Under the pieces are notes generated by a model. The model did no database searches and was not told where the DNA came from. It was given only the letters and a program-made list of their open reading frames with translations. From positions 1 through 36,739 of the forward strand of contig JALHNI010000061.1 in NCBI GenBank assembly GCA_022843605.1: 36,739 nt of DNA, in the 5' to 3' direction. The position numbers and the translations under genes were made by a program. Source of the stretch: Bryobacter sp. (GTDB lineage Bacteria; Acidobacteriota; Terriglobia; Bryobacterales; Bryobacteraceae). This document shows positions 24,975 through 32,630 of the stretch, one piece after another (position 1 is the stretch's first letter; the number at the start of each line of letters is the position of its first letter).

Positions 24975-25444
24975 TAGGCGCGCAGCTTCTTCATCAGGTT
25001 GGCCATCTCAATGGCGGTGGAGGCGGCGTCGGCGCCTTTATTGCCGGACTTGCCGCCGGCACGATCCATGGCTTGCTCCAGGGTGTTGGTGGTGAGCACG
25101 CCGAAGGCGACGGGGATGCCGGAATCGAGGGCGGCGGCACCCACTTTGGCGGCTTCACCGGCCACGTAGTCGAAGTGGGAGGTGTCGCCCCGAATGACGC
25201 AGCCGAGGGTGAGGATGCCGTCGTGACGGTTCTGGCGGGCGATCTCGCGGACGACGACGGGCATTTCGTAAGCGCCGGGGACACGGACGATTTCGATGTC
25301 GGCGGCGCGGGCGCCGGAGCGCGCCAGGGTGTCAAGAGCGCCGTCCAATAAACGGTCAGTAATCAGGCTATTGAAGCGGCTCACGACGATGGCGAATCGG
25401 AGTCCGGCGGCGTTCAGTTCGCCTTCGATGGTTTTGGGATGCAT
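24974..25444 (-). CDS. ribH: 6,7-dimethyl-8-ribityllumazine synthase
   Basis: A 156-residue enzyme that condenses 5-amino-6-ribitylamino-uracil with 3,4-dihydroxybutanone 4-phosphate to lumazine, the penultimate riboflavin step. Motifs are as expected: [40 protein letters not shown] with catalytic histidine in TSHFDY, and [17 protein letters not shown] with NKG. The enzyme assembles as an icosahedral or pentameric shell. It is the first gene of the leftward ribH-nusB-MFS-ABC operon. No FMN riboswitch could be recognised in the 47 nt between it and the divergent esterase gene. Confidence 0.97.
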   Translation of the reverse strand: MHPKTIEGELNAAGLRFAIVVSRFNSLITDRLLDGALDTLARSGARAADIEIVRVPGAYEMPVVVREIARQNRHDGILTLGCVIRGDTSHFDYVAGEAAKVGAAALDSGIPVAFGVLTTNTLEQAMDRAGGKSGNKGADAASTAIEMANLMKKLRA

Positions 25445-25479
25445 GAGGGGAATGTCTTCTTGAGTTTAGCGTAAGCATT

Positions 25480-25485
25480 TACACT
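25480..25485 (+). promoter_or_regulatory. -10-like TACACT before the esterase start
   Basis: TACACT ends six bases before the TTG start at 25492, the same geometry seen at xrtE. The divergent ribH gene starts 36 nt away, so regulatory space is very small. Confidence 0.4.
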
Positions 25486-25491
25486 GGTGTT

Positions 25492-26325
25492 TTGGGAAAG
25501 TTGCATACGGTGCCCGACTGGAGATCGAGGTTTCTCCCCGAACGGCAGATCACCATCTACACGCCACCGGGGTATGACGAAGGCGAGGGGCGTTATCCGG
25601 TGCTTTATCTGCACGATGGGCAGAATCTCTTTGAGCCGCATCGTTCCTTTGCCGGGGATATCTGGCACGTGCAGTCGACGGCGGATGCGCTGATCCGGGC
25701 GGGCGAGATTGAGCCGTTGATCATCGTGGGGATTGACCATGCGGGCGCCCAGCGCATTGATGAGTACACGCCGACGGCCGATCTTCGGACGAAGCGCGGC
25801 GGGCAGGCCAAGTTGTACGGGCGGTTGATCGTGGAAGAGCTGAAGCCGTGGATCGATGGCGAGTTTCGTACGCTGACCGATGCCTGCCATACGGCGATGG
25901 GGGGCAGTTCGCTGGGAGGCCTGGTGTCGCTTTACCTGGGCTTTCGCGCGCCGCACGTCTTTGGGCGATTGGCGATTTTTTCGCCGTCGCTCTGGTGGGA
26001 TCGCCGGATGATGCTGCAGCGGCTGCGGGCCAATATCCACCGTCGCCGCACGCGGATTTGGCTGGATATCGGAACGCGGGAGGGCCGCGCCTATGTGCAG
26101 ACCGTGAACCATACGCGCGAACTGCGGGATCAACTGGTGAAGCGCGGTTGGCGGCAGGGCGAGGACCTTTTCTACTTTGAGGATTCCGGGGCGATGCATA
26201 CGGAGCGGGCCTGGGCGCACCGCTTGCCGATGGCGTTGAAGTTCCTGTTTCCGCCGCCGTCGGTGCTGGATGTGTGCCAGGAGACCGAGGCGCCGAAGGC
26301 GATTCCGGAGGAGTTGATCTGGTGA
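25492..26325 (+). CDS. Alpha/beta-hydrolase esterase (enterochelin esterase / esterase D-like)
   Basis: A 277-residue hydrolase of the esterase family PF00756. The nucleophile elbow GSSLG places Ser140; the opening RQITIYTPPGYDEGEGRYPVLYLHDGQ is typical, with oxyanion-type LHDGQNLF. A likely acid and base lie in the C-terminal third, the histidine in GAMHTERAW. No signal peptide is seen, so it is cytoplasmic. Members cleave esters such as siderophores, S-formylglutathione or acetylated sugars; the substrate here is uncertain. The TTG start at 25492 is supported by the adjacent -10 element; an internal start at residue 18 or so would remove conserved strand residues. Confidence 0.87.
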   Translation: MGKLHTVPDWRSRFLPERQITIYTPPGYDEGEGRYPVLYLHDGQNLFEPHRSFAGDIWHVQSTADALIRAGEIEPLIIVGIDHAGAQRIDEYTPTADLRTKRGGQAKLYGRLIVEELKPWIDGEFRTLTDACHTAMGGSSLGGLVSLYLGFRAPHVFGRLAIFSPSLWWDRRMMLQRLRANIHRRRTRIWLDIGTREGRAYVQTVNHTRELRDQLVKRGWRQGEDLFYFEDSGAMHTERAWAHRLPMALKFLFPPPSVLDVCQETEAPKAIPEELIW

Positions 26326-26375
26326 GGAATTAGCGCCCGGCTGGGCCGCGGGGCATCCCTCAACTTGTGCGGGGC

Positions 26376-26522
26376 GTGAAGAAGCAGAATCTGCCGGAGA
26401 AGGTTTGCCCGGTTTGCGGGCGGCCTTTTGTTTGGCGCAAGCGTTGGGAGCGGAATTGGGAGGAGGTTCGCTATTGCAGCGAACGGTGCCGGCGGCACAA
26501 GAAGGCTCCCGTGACGCCGTAG
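26376..26522 (+). CDS. DUF2256 zinc-ribbon protein, 48 aa
   Basis: A very short gene. It starts at GTG 26376 and encodes [18 protein letters not shown], then [18 protein letters not shown] and [11 protein letters not shown]. Two CxxC-type pairs (CPVC and CSERC) would bind zinc. The conserved WRKxW...W..V.YCSxRCR pattern identifies DUF2256, a tiny protein of unknown function found across many bacteria. It lies 50 nt after the esterase with no obvious promoter, so probably rides the same transcript. Confidence 0.86.
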   Translation: MKKQNLPEKVCPVCGRPFVWRKRWERNWEEVRYCSERCRRHKKAPVTP

Positions 26523-26684
26523 TTTTCGGGGGCGAACGAGGCTTCCCCAACTCACTTTCTGCTTTCAAAGATCTGTTGAGCGGGCCGTGCGGAGTTGGTC
26601 TGCACTGCTGCTGGCGTACGGGCGGGTGGGCCGCTGAGAAGCGCCGTGATCGGTGTCAAAAGTGTTGAGAAGTGTCAAAAACTG

Positions 26685-27320
26685 TCAAGCGGCGAGGGCC
26701 TGGAAGGGAGTTTTGCCGCAGCAGCGTTTGTACTTGAGGCGGCTGCCGCAGGGGCAGGGCGCGTTACGGATTGGGTTTGGGTATGTTGGGTGAGCGGTTT
26801 CGCGCGGTGAGGCGATTTCTTCTTCCTCGGGCTTTTCCATTGTTTTTTCTATCGGTGCTTCCATCGATTTTTCCTTTGGCGCGGTAGAGGGTGTTGAGGG
26901 CGAAGGGGCGACTGCCGCGTCAAGCTCGGCGTGAAAGCCGGCGAGGAGATGGCTGTCGGGGTAGATACGGCCCTCTTCGTGGCGGTGCGCGAGGTTCAGG
27001 ATGTCGAGGGCGGTTTTGTGCCGGACGGCGGCGGGGGCTTCGGTGTCGTCGAGAATTTGGCGAAGGGCGCTGAGGGCGGAATCGGTAAGGTCGTTGAGGT
27101 CGTCGGCGATGTGGTCGGCGCGGAGACGTCGATGGGTGTCGAGCGCTCGGCCGAAAGTGGGCACGGTACGGATCCAGAGATGGACCGTGGCCCGGTGAAC
27201 GCCAGCCCGACGGGCGGCGGCACTGATGGAATGGCCCGCAACGAGGCCGCGGAGAACTTCCTGCTGGGTATGGCTCAGGTCGTTCAGGCTGGGGGGGTTG
27301 GATGGTTCGAACTTATACAT
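26685..27320 (-). CDS. Helix-turn-helix protein with C-terminal SEC-C zinc motif
   Basis: A 211-residue protein. An N-terminal helix-turn-helix (LSHTQQEVLRGLVAGHSIS with AAARRAGVHRATVHLWIRT, about 16-52) is followed by a helical region, a Glu/Pro-rich linker (about 140-180) and the SEC-C motif APCPCGSRLKYKRCCGK near the end. SEC-C is a zinc-binding tail first known from SecA and often attached to small unrelated proteins. The combination suggests a DNA-binding regulator or a former transposase-like domain rather than a secretion component (inference). The frame is open upstream to 27476, but the ATG at 27320 directly precedes the HTH; the longer form would run through the 27333-27504 repeat and lacks family features. 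No clear ribosome site is visible. Confidence 0.78.
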   Translation of the reverse strand: MYKFEPSNPPSLNDLSHTQQEVLRGLVAGHSISAAARRAGVHRATVHLWIRTVPTFGRALDTHRRLRADHIADDLNDLTDSALSALRQILDDTEAPAAVRHKTALDILNLAHRHEEGRIYPDSHLLAGFHAELDAAVAPSPSTPSTAPKEKSMEAPIEKTMEKPEEEEIASPRETAHPTYPNPIRNAPCPCGSRLKYKRCCGKTPFQALAA

Positions 27321-27332
27321 AGAAGGGCTCCC

Positions 27333-27504
27333 GAAGTGAGGATACACGGCGGGTGTGCCTGCGGCCGTTACAGGAAGGCTGTAAGTTGTTGGTGGGATTG
27401 GTTTAAGAGGAGTTTGAATTGGTTGTGAACGCCGGTTAGCGGGCTCTACGGTTAGCCACAAACAAGGCCAGAGCACGTGGCCGAGGGCACTTCGAGGGTA
27501 GGGG
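27333..27504. repeat. Direct repeat copy 1 (172 bp), flanking the nucleotidyltransferase cassette
   Basis: This stretch recurs at 29715-29888 in the same orientation, about nine bases in ten identical with a few small indels. It starts 13 nt upstream of the SEC-C gene start, so on the minus strand it would be that gene's leader. The 2,210 bases between the copies hold two genes. It contains the block TGGGATTGGTTTAAGAGG and ends GTAGGGG. The rest of the 27321-27690 gap (27505-27690) shows no gene. Confidence 0.85.
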
Positions 27505-27690
27505 CGTTGGCCCGCGCAAAGTAAGGAACGCCCTATTCTGCGGTTTGGGTTCCGCCCCCGTTGGCGAGTTCAACGGCGGAGCCATTGCGACCACGGCGCT
27601 CGGGTGGTTTCGACGGCAGCCCCTTGAATCAACGTTTTCCGGAAGTGCAAATCGCTCGACGCAGGGCCGTCGTACCATGGGTTGACTCCG

Positions 27691-28770
27691 ATGCCCGAAG
27701 CCCCTGAAGTCCCGTCGACCATTGCCGATCTTGGAGTGCGAGTCGGACGGAGTTGGACGTCGATTGATAAAGCTCGCGAGAACACGTTCCAGCGCCGCGA
27801 GGAACTCGAGCGATGCTTCCTGGGTCACAACTCTCCAGACACGACCTTAGTCGCATTTGGTTCAGTAGCCAGAGAAGAGGTGACGGCGAGCAGCGACCTC
27901 GATTGGGTGCTCCTCGTGGATGGCCAGTCTGTTCCGGAGCATAAGTATCAGGAGCGTGAGATCGCGAGTACGCTCTTGGCCAATGGCTTTATCGAACCTG
28001 GCCGCAGCGGCGTTTTCGGACGCATGGTTGGAAGCCACGAGTTGGTTCACAACATCGGCGGCGAAGATGATCTCAATTCGAATACGACTCGTCGAGTGTT
28101 GCTGCTGCTGGAGTCCTATCCTGTTGGCAACCGCGAAGCTTATGATCGCGTGCGGCGCCAGATTGTGCGTCGGTATCTCGAAGACGATCGCGGGCTCACT
28201 CATGCGAGCAGCGACGTTCGCATTCCTCGTTTCTTGTTGAATGACCTCACCCGTTATTGGCGCACCGTGACGGTCGATTTCGTCTACAAGCAGCGTGCCG
28301 AGAACGATAAGAAATGGGCTCTGCGGAATGCCAAGCTTCGCATGTCTCGCAAGTTGATCTTCGCTGCCGGGCTCGCCTTGGTTTTCTCCTGCCATTTAGA
28401 TCCTCTTGCAGAAGACGCGCGCCGTTCGTTGAAGGAGCAGCGAGATGTCTCGCTGCTAACGGCTTATTTGGAGCGGCAGTTTACTCTGCCGCCGCTCGAG
28501 ACCATTGCGAAGCTCTGCTGGATTCTCAAAGTCAGTGACGCGACAATCTGTGCAATCTTCGATAACTACGATCGGTTCCTCGAGGTTCTGAATGATCCTG
28601 AACGCCGTGCGGATCTTGAGCGGGCACATTCGCATGACGACTTGCGAGATTCTCCGGCATGGAACGAAGTGCGAAAGATGAGTAGGCCATTCCACGACGG
28701 ACTCGTCAACCTGTTTCTCAATGAAGCCGAGGGGCTCAAGAGACTCACTACTGACTACGGAGTATTTTGA
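27691..28770 (+). CDS. Nucleotidyltransferase-fold protein
   Basis: A 359-residue protein with a polymerase-beta type nucleotidyltransferase core: Gly57-Ser58 in VAFGSVAREEV, then Asp69 and Asp71 in SSDLDWVLLVDG, the classic hG[GS]...DxD pattern. A third acidic residue may be in VTVDFVYK. The rest is mostly helical with no recognised partner domain. Such proteins transfer AMP or another nucleotide to proteins, tRNA or small molecules, and some are parts of toxin or defence systems. The next gene, a TIM-barrel sugar-isomerase-like protein, overlaps it by one base (TGATG). Both lie between two direct repeats and the base use is less GC-rich than the left part of the window, hinting at acquisition (inference). 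Confidence 0.8.
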   Translation: MPEAPEVPSTIADLGVRVGRSWTSIDKARENTFQRREELERCFLGHNSPDTTLVAFGSVAREEVTASSDLDWVLLVDGQSVPEHKYQEREIASTLLANGFIEPGRSGVFGRMVGSHELVHNIGGEDDLNSNTTRRVLLLLESYPVGNREAYDRVRRQIVRRYLEDDRGLTHASSDVRIPRFLLNDLTRYWRTVTVDFVYKQRAENDKKWALRNAKLRMSRKLIFAAGLALVFSCHLDPLAEDARRSLKEQRDVSLLTAYLERQFTLPPLETIAKLCWILKVSDATICAIFDNYDRFLEVLNDPERRADLERAHSHDDLRDSPAWNEVRKMSRPFHDGLVNLFLNEAEGLKRLTTDYGVF

Positions 28771-29477
28771 TGACCAGACCAATTGGATTCTCGACGGGTG
28801 CGTTGGCGCGTGGGGACTTTCGTGCCGCCCTGGCGATCTTGCGGCGGCATCACCTCGCCGTTGTGGAACTGTCCGCGCTGCGGCTTCAAGAACTTGAACC
28901 TTTGGTTGCCGCAATTCCGTCGCTAAAGCTGGAAGACTTCTCGTTTGTCTCCATCCATGCGCCAAGTAAGTTTGGACCTGAGTCTGAGCAGTGGGTCGTC
29001 GATCAGCTGGTTCTGCCCGCGGCGCGTGCATACCCGGTGATCGTTCATCCGGACGTCATTTTTGACCAACGCAAGTGGAGTATCCTTGGCGACCGGCTGG
29101 TGCTGGAGAATATGGACAAGCGAAAACCGGTTGGGCGCACAGTCCAGGAACTGGCCGGAATTTTCCGCGCTTTGCCCTCGGCGCGATTCTGTTTCGATAT
29201 TGGACATGCCAGACAGGTTGACCCAAGTATGACGGAAGCTACTCTCCTTCTTGATGCCTTTGGGGATCGATTGACTGAGGTCCACATGAGCGAGGTGAAT
29301 ACCGCAAGCCGGCACGATCCGATTTCCCCGAATGCGGTGATGGCATTCAGTTCCCTTGCGGCGGCTGTTCCTCAAGATGTTCCCATCATTCTCGAAGCTC
29401 TGATCGACCAGGGGCAGAGTGACGTTGATACCGAAGTGCGGCGGGCCAATGATGCTTTTGCGTTGGTGCATGCTTGA
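28770..29477 (+). CDS. Xylose-isomerase-like TIM-barrel protein
   Basis: A 235-residue protein of the AP-endonuclease 2 / xylose isomerase-like superfamily (PF01261). The strand ends are recognisable: FSFVSIHAPSKF, PVIVHPDV, LVLENMDKR, RFCFDIGHARQ, TEVHMSEVN and PIILEALID, which supply the His, Glu and Asp metal ligands in order. Members are sugar isomerases, epimerases or endonuclease IV relatives. It is shorter than most. The one-base overlap with the nucleotidyltransferase gene implies coupling. The pair has no obvious metabolic context, so the substrate is unknown. Confidence 0.8.
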   Translation: MTRPIGFSTGALARGDFRAALAILRRHHLAVVELSALRLQELEPLVAAIPSLKLEDFSFVSIHAPSKFGPESEQWVVDQLVLPAARAYPVIVHPDVIFDQRKWSILGDRLVLENMDKRKPVGRTVQELAGIFRALPSARFCFDIGHARQVDPSMTEATLLLDAFGDRLTEVHMSEVNTASRHDPISPNAVMAFSSLAAAVPQDVPIILEALIDQGQSDVDTEVRRANDAFALVHA

Positions 29478-29714
29478 GGTGGCTGTCGATCCGCCAGCCT
29501 TTAAACTCCAGGTACGGTTTCAGCGGCCTTCTCGTTTTGGTGATGGGATTCACGAATGAGGAGCGCGTTCGAGAGTTCCCGCAGCAGAGAATAAGTCGTG
29601 GAAGGTTCGATCCGCATTCGCGGAGAGTTAGCGCCGTTACAAGCGGAGTCTACCCAACCCGGTTCGCGGGTAGCGCAGGAGCGTCGTGTCTTACCAGCCT
29701 GACCCTGAAGGCCT
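29478..29714. other. Non-coding stretch between cassette and second direct repeat
   Basis: With the repeat at 29715-29888 and bases up to 30139 this forms a 662-bp gene-free interval. No credible gene was found; short open frames here lack ribosome sites and family features. Apart from the repeat copy nothing recognisable is present. Confidence 0.6.
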
Positions 29715-29888
29715 GAAGTGAGGATACACGGCGGGTGTGCCTGCGGCCGTTACGGAATAGCTGTAAGTGGTTGGTGGGATTGGTTTAAGAGGAGTTTGAA
29801 TTGGTTGTGAACGCCCGTTAGCGGGCTCTACGGTTGGCCACCAGAGCAAGGCCAGAGCAGATGGCCGAGGGCGCTTCGAGGGTAGGGG
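29715..29888. repeat. Direct repeat copy 2 (174 bp)
   Basis: Second copy of the 27333-27504 repeat, same orientation. Unlike copy 1 it is not attached to a SEC-C gene; the sequence to its left is unrelated. Differences cluster at 29754-29760 and around 29840. It ends GTAGGGGG, after which the two flanks diverge. Confidence 0.85.
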
Positions 29889-30139
29889 GACCTCTACGCG
29901 TTCTCCCCGGACCTTTTCGACCCCCGCCCGCCTTTCTCGCGGTCACCGGCACCGTTGGCGGCTTCCTTCCGCGAGACTCCAACTCCAGGGCGCCGAATCT
30001 CCTGAAGCATTTGGCCGAATACCTGCTCATTAAAGGTGGATGCCCTCGTGTTAGCACATGCGGTCAAGCGGCTAAACAGTCTCGATGGCTGTTCTCTATG
30101 GCTGAGGCGCATCAGAGCGGCGAATTGAAAGGAATCGAT

Positions 30140-30445
30140 ATGCCCGTGACACCCAGTGAAAACGAAGAGGAATACTTCGCCCGGCAAGAGCTCGAGCGGC
30201 GGCGAAGGATCGCCGAGGAGGGAAAGGCGGCCAGGCTGGAGGAGGAAAGTGAGCGGCTCCGGCTCCTGCACTACATGAGGTGCCCGAAATGCGGCACTGA
30301 GCTTCAGGAGGTCCCCTTTGGCGATGTCCTGGTCGATAAATGCTTCGGGTGCGAGGGACTTTGGCTGGATCACGGCGAAGTCGAAAAGCTCGAGATGAAG
30401 GAGGCCGGCTTTGCTACCAAGCTGCTGAACGCCTTCAAGAGATAG
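30140..30445 (+). CDS. zf-TFIIB-type zinc-ribbon protein
   Basis: A 101-residue protein. The first 55 residues form a charged helix (EEYFARQELERRRRIAEEGK...), then comes the zinc ribbon MRCPKCGTELQEVPFGDV and VDKCFGCEGLWLDHGEVEK with two CxxC pairs, matching PF13453. These small proteins occur widely in bacteria; function is unknown. The start at 30140 has AAAGGAA as ribosome site; an earlier in-frame ATG at 30098-30100 is possible. It lies in a sparsely coding region. Confidence 0.83.
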   Translation: MPVTPSENEEEYFARQELERRRRIAEEGKAARLEEESERLRLLHYMRCPKCGTELQEVPFGDVLVDKCFGCEGLWLDHGEVEKLEMKEAGFATKLLNAFKR

Positions 30446-31212
30446 ACGGGGACGTAGCTGAGTCCAGGAGCGTTTTCGTTGCGTCAGGGCACCCGTGTCT
30501 ACCCCCGTCGATCCGAGTAAGCGGTCGTGCGCGGCGCAGGTTCGGTGTCGAGCCAGGCAGGGGCGGGTTCGCCCGAATGCGGGCGGGCGTGTTTGACGAC
30601 GCGGGTGCGGACGAGATTCAGTTCGACGCAGCAGGGCGCCGGCCCAGGTGATGGTGAAGCAGGCAGGAAAAGGAGCGGTCGTGCCGAGTCGGCCGTGGGT
30701 GGCGTTGCGGTAGGTGGTTGGCGTCGGTAGTTGCCGCGCGGGGTCAGGTGAAAGCCAGTATCCGGGGTGGTGCGATGCAGTTTAGTGGGCCCAGATGCCT
30801 CCGTTGATTAGGAGTTTCGGATTCGAAGCTCTCAATTGTTGTGGGGCTGGAAGTGCGGGTGACGGGTTCGTTCGAGAGTCGGACGGCGGCAAATTGTATG
30901 TTCAGTTGAAGATAGCGAAAACCTTGGGATATGCGGGGGTGGCACCGTTTTCCCGGGGGTGGCACCGTTTTCCTGGTGCGAATGACGGGCGTCGTGCTCG
31001 ATCCCGATTTCGTCCCGGGCACTTTTCCGGATGCGGTTCCGCATCCATACTGTGACTAACCACAGTAGCCCCTGAAACCAACTGTCGCCAGCGAGTCAAG
31101 TTGACACAATGAGCCATTATCAGAAGCTGAACCGCTGGCCTGATGATTTGGTAACGAACAGCTCTCTGGTGCGTTGGCGGACTGAGGTTAGTCGATATGA
31201 TCGACGTAGGCC
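30446..31212. other. Gene-poor interval with a tandem 20-bp duplication
   Basis: A 767-bp interval. No frame here shows a known domain or good ribosome site. A 20-bp tandem duplication lies at 30934-30973. A TATGAT at 31196-31201 sits 11 bases before the next gene. It may include decayed mobile DNA, but no transposase could be recognised. Confidence 0.6.
30934..30973. repeat. Tandem duplication of a 20-bp unit
   Basis: The unit begins CGGGGGTGGCACCG and ends TTTTCC, and is present twice with no spacer and no mismatch. Only two copies occur, so it is not an array. It may be an end or target remnant of a mobile element. Confidence 0.9.
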
Positions 31213-32067
31213 ATGGGCAAATACGATCACCTTGTAGGGTTCTTTGACGCGGCAATTCTCACGATCTATCGGACTCAGCCTGACAAGTACGATGTTGAGA
31301 CTGACTACTTCAGCGGCGCGCTAAGCACCTCAGACAAACACTTCGCAGAGTTCGCGCAGCATCAACAAGGAAATTGTATTGGTCTGAAGTTTGGATTTAG
31401 GGCCCAGCACAACGGCGAACTGGTGCTGGCTGTCTGGATGCCCGGCTTCAAACACTGTTCTGCCGACGAGTCAGCAAAATGGAGCGGATTCGCAATCGAT
31501 CCGGACAGTCTGATCGCAGAGTCGGATGACCGTCGCTTTCAGCTTTGGGTCCAGCGCTACCTAAACGGGAGTTGGTATGTAGAGGAGGGTGGCATCGCTC
31601 GGCTAAGGAGGCTTGTCGGCGAATTGAACGCGCTGACGCTCGGCATGGTTGATCACGCTCTCTTCAAATTCGAAAAATTGGAAGGTCTCCATTTTCCAAC
31701 GGCTCAGAATAGTCACCGCTATCACGACGCTCATGCGGAGGTATATAAAAGGCTGATTGACGGTTTGAAGAAAGACTGTCTCAGCGCTTTAGCATCCCGA
31801 CTGAACATTCCTGTGAAGAATTCCAGCAACAGTAAGACCGTAGCCCTTCTCAAAGCGATCCTCCCATCCCATTTGCATGACCGCATTGTCCCGGCGCTCG
31901 AAGCCGTATCGGAGAATCGTCGACTAGCGGCCCACGAAGCCAGACCGGCGCCGGAAAAAATCGACGCTTTCGAGCTTTTCAACCGAGACCTGGCGAGAGT
32001 AGGGGACGCGCTTGAATGCATCAGGAACCACCTGGCGAACAATCTCGGGGGCACCGTTGTGCGTTAA
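31213..32067 (+). CDS. Unrecognised protein, first gene of candidate conflict cluster
   Basis: A 284-residue soluble protein that matches no family I can name. The first 140 residues alternate short strands and helices (GFFDAAILTIYRTQPDKYD, GLKFGFRAQHNGELVLAVWM); the second half is helical. Near the C-terminus the stretch SENRRLAAHEARP has the form RxxxxH that marks HEPN ribonucleases, followed by a helix DAFELFNRDLARVGDALECI such as usually closes that fold. HEPN is therefore a possibility, not an identification. Less GC-rich codons than the left part of the window are visible. EACC1-like and RES genes follow on the same strand, each after an 85-nt gap. Confidence 0.7.
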   Translation: MGKYDHLVGFFDAAILTIYRTQPDKYDVETDYFSGALSTSDKHFAEFAQHQQGNCIGLKFGFRAQHNGELVLAVWMPGFKHCSADESAKWSGFAIDPDSLIAESDDRRFQLWVQRYLNGSWYVEEGGIARLRRLVGELNALTLGMVDHALFKFEKLEGLHFPTAQNSHRYHDAHAEVYKRLIDGLKKDCLSALASRLNIPVKNSSNSKTVALLKAILPSHLHDRIVPALEAVSENRRLAAHEARPAPEKIDAFELFNRDLARVGDALECIRNHLANNLGGTVVR

Positions 32068-32152
32068 GAAGAAATGGGAGCCGCGTCTTCTCAAACCCCG
32101 CAAGACGGACGTTGCGTTGCTCCCCGGCCCAAAAGCGGGGTAGGCTCGGCAA

Positions 32153-32545
32153 ATGGAAAACTCCGCATTGTCAGTGGCTCTCATCACCGCGCCCGATGAG
32201 CCGCCTTTCGTAACGCCTGAGGCGCGGGAGGCGATTCTGAAATTTCAGCGGTCTTTTGCGGCTTACGGGATAAATGTCGAGTGGCGGCAGCCACTGGAAC
32301 GTCGGGGAGCCGGAGCCCCATTGTCGCCGCCCCTCGGGGAACTGCTTCTTCAGGCGGCCGCTACTATTGGGCCGATTGTTGGCACGGCGGTCGGCGTGTG
32401 GTTGCAGGGCAAGTACGGCCGGAAGGTGCGCCTAAAGATCGGTGAGATTGAAGCCGAAGCTCAAACAGTAGAAGAGGTAGAAAAGCTGATCGACCGCGCA
32501 CTCGAACTTCAAGAGCGCAACCAACCCAGAAAGGTCACGCCTTGA
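32153..32545 (+). CDS. EACC1-like (effector-associated constant component) protein
   Basis: A 130-residue protein. The first 60 residues show a beta/alpha start with SVALITAPDEPPFVTPEAR; then a hydrophobic helix AAATIGPIVGTAVGVWLQGK precedes the pattern RKVRLKIGEIEAEAQTVEE and VEKLIDRALEL, which resembles the strands and final helix of EACC1 adaptors. In that family the domain links sensor or NTPase modules to effectors such as proteases or toxins in bacterial conflict systems. Here it lies directly before a RES-domain gene, so the RES protein may be its effector (inference). A TAGGCT hexamer lies six bases before ATG 32153. The assignment rests on by-eye resemblance. Confidence 0.55.
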   Translation: MENSALSVALITAPDEPPFVTPEAREAILKFQRSFAAYGINVEWRQPLERRGAGAPLSPPLGELLLQAAATIGPIVGTAVGVWLQGKYGRKVRLKIGEIEAEAQTVEEVEKLIDRALELQERNQPRKVTP

Positions 32546-32630
32546 GCTTGTGCTGTGGGGGCCTGCGTGATTTCACCGAACGCAGGATTATCGGAAGCGG
32601 CCCAACGTTGACACATGAGAATCTAGGTTG

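Noticed and set aside
25445..25491. FMN riboswitch before ribH
   Set aside because: The intergenic space is only 47 bases and shows no RFN-element conserved blocks.
27321..27476. Upstream extension of the SEC-C protein to 27476
   Set aside because: The added residues run through the direct repeat and have no domain; ATG 27320 directly precedes the HTH.
30934..30973. Possible CRISPR array
   Set aside because: Only two copies with no spacer between them and no cas genes.
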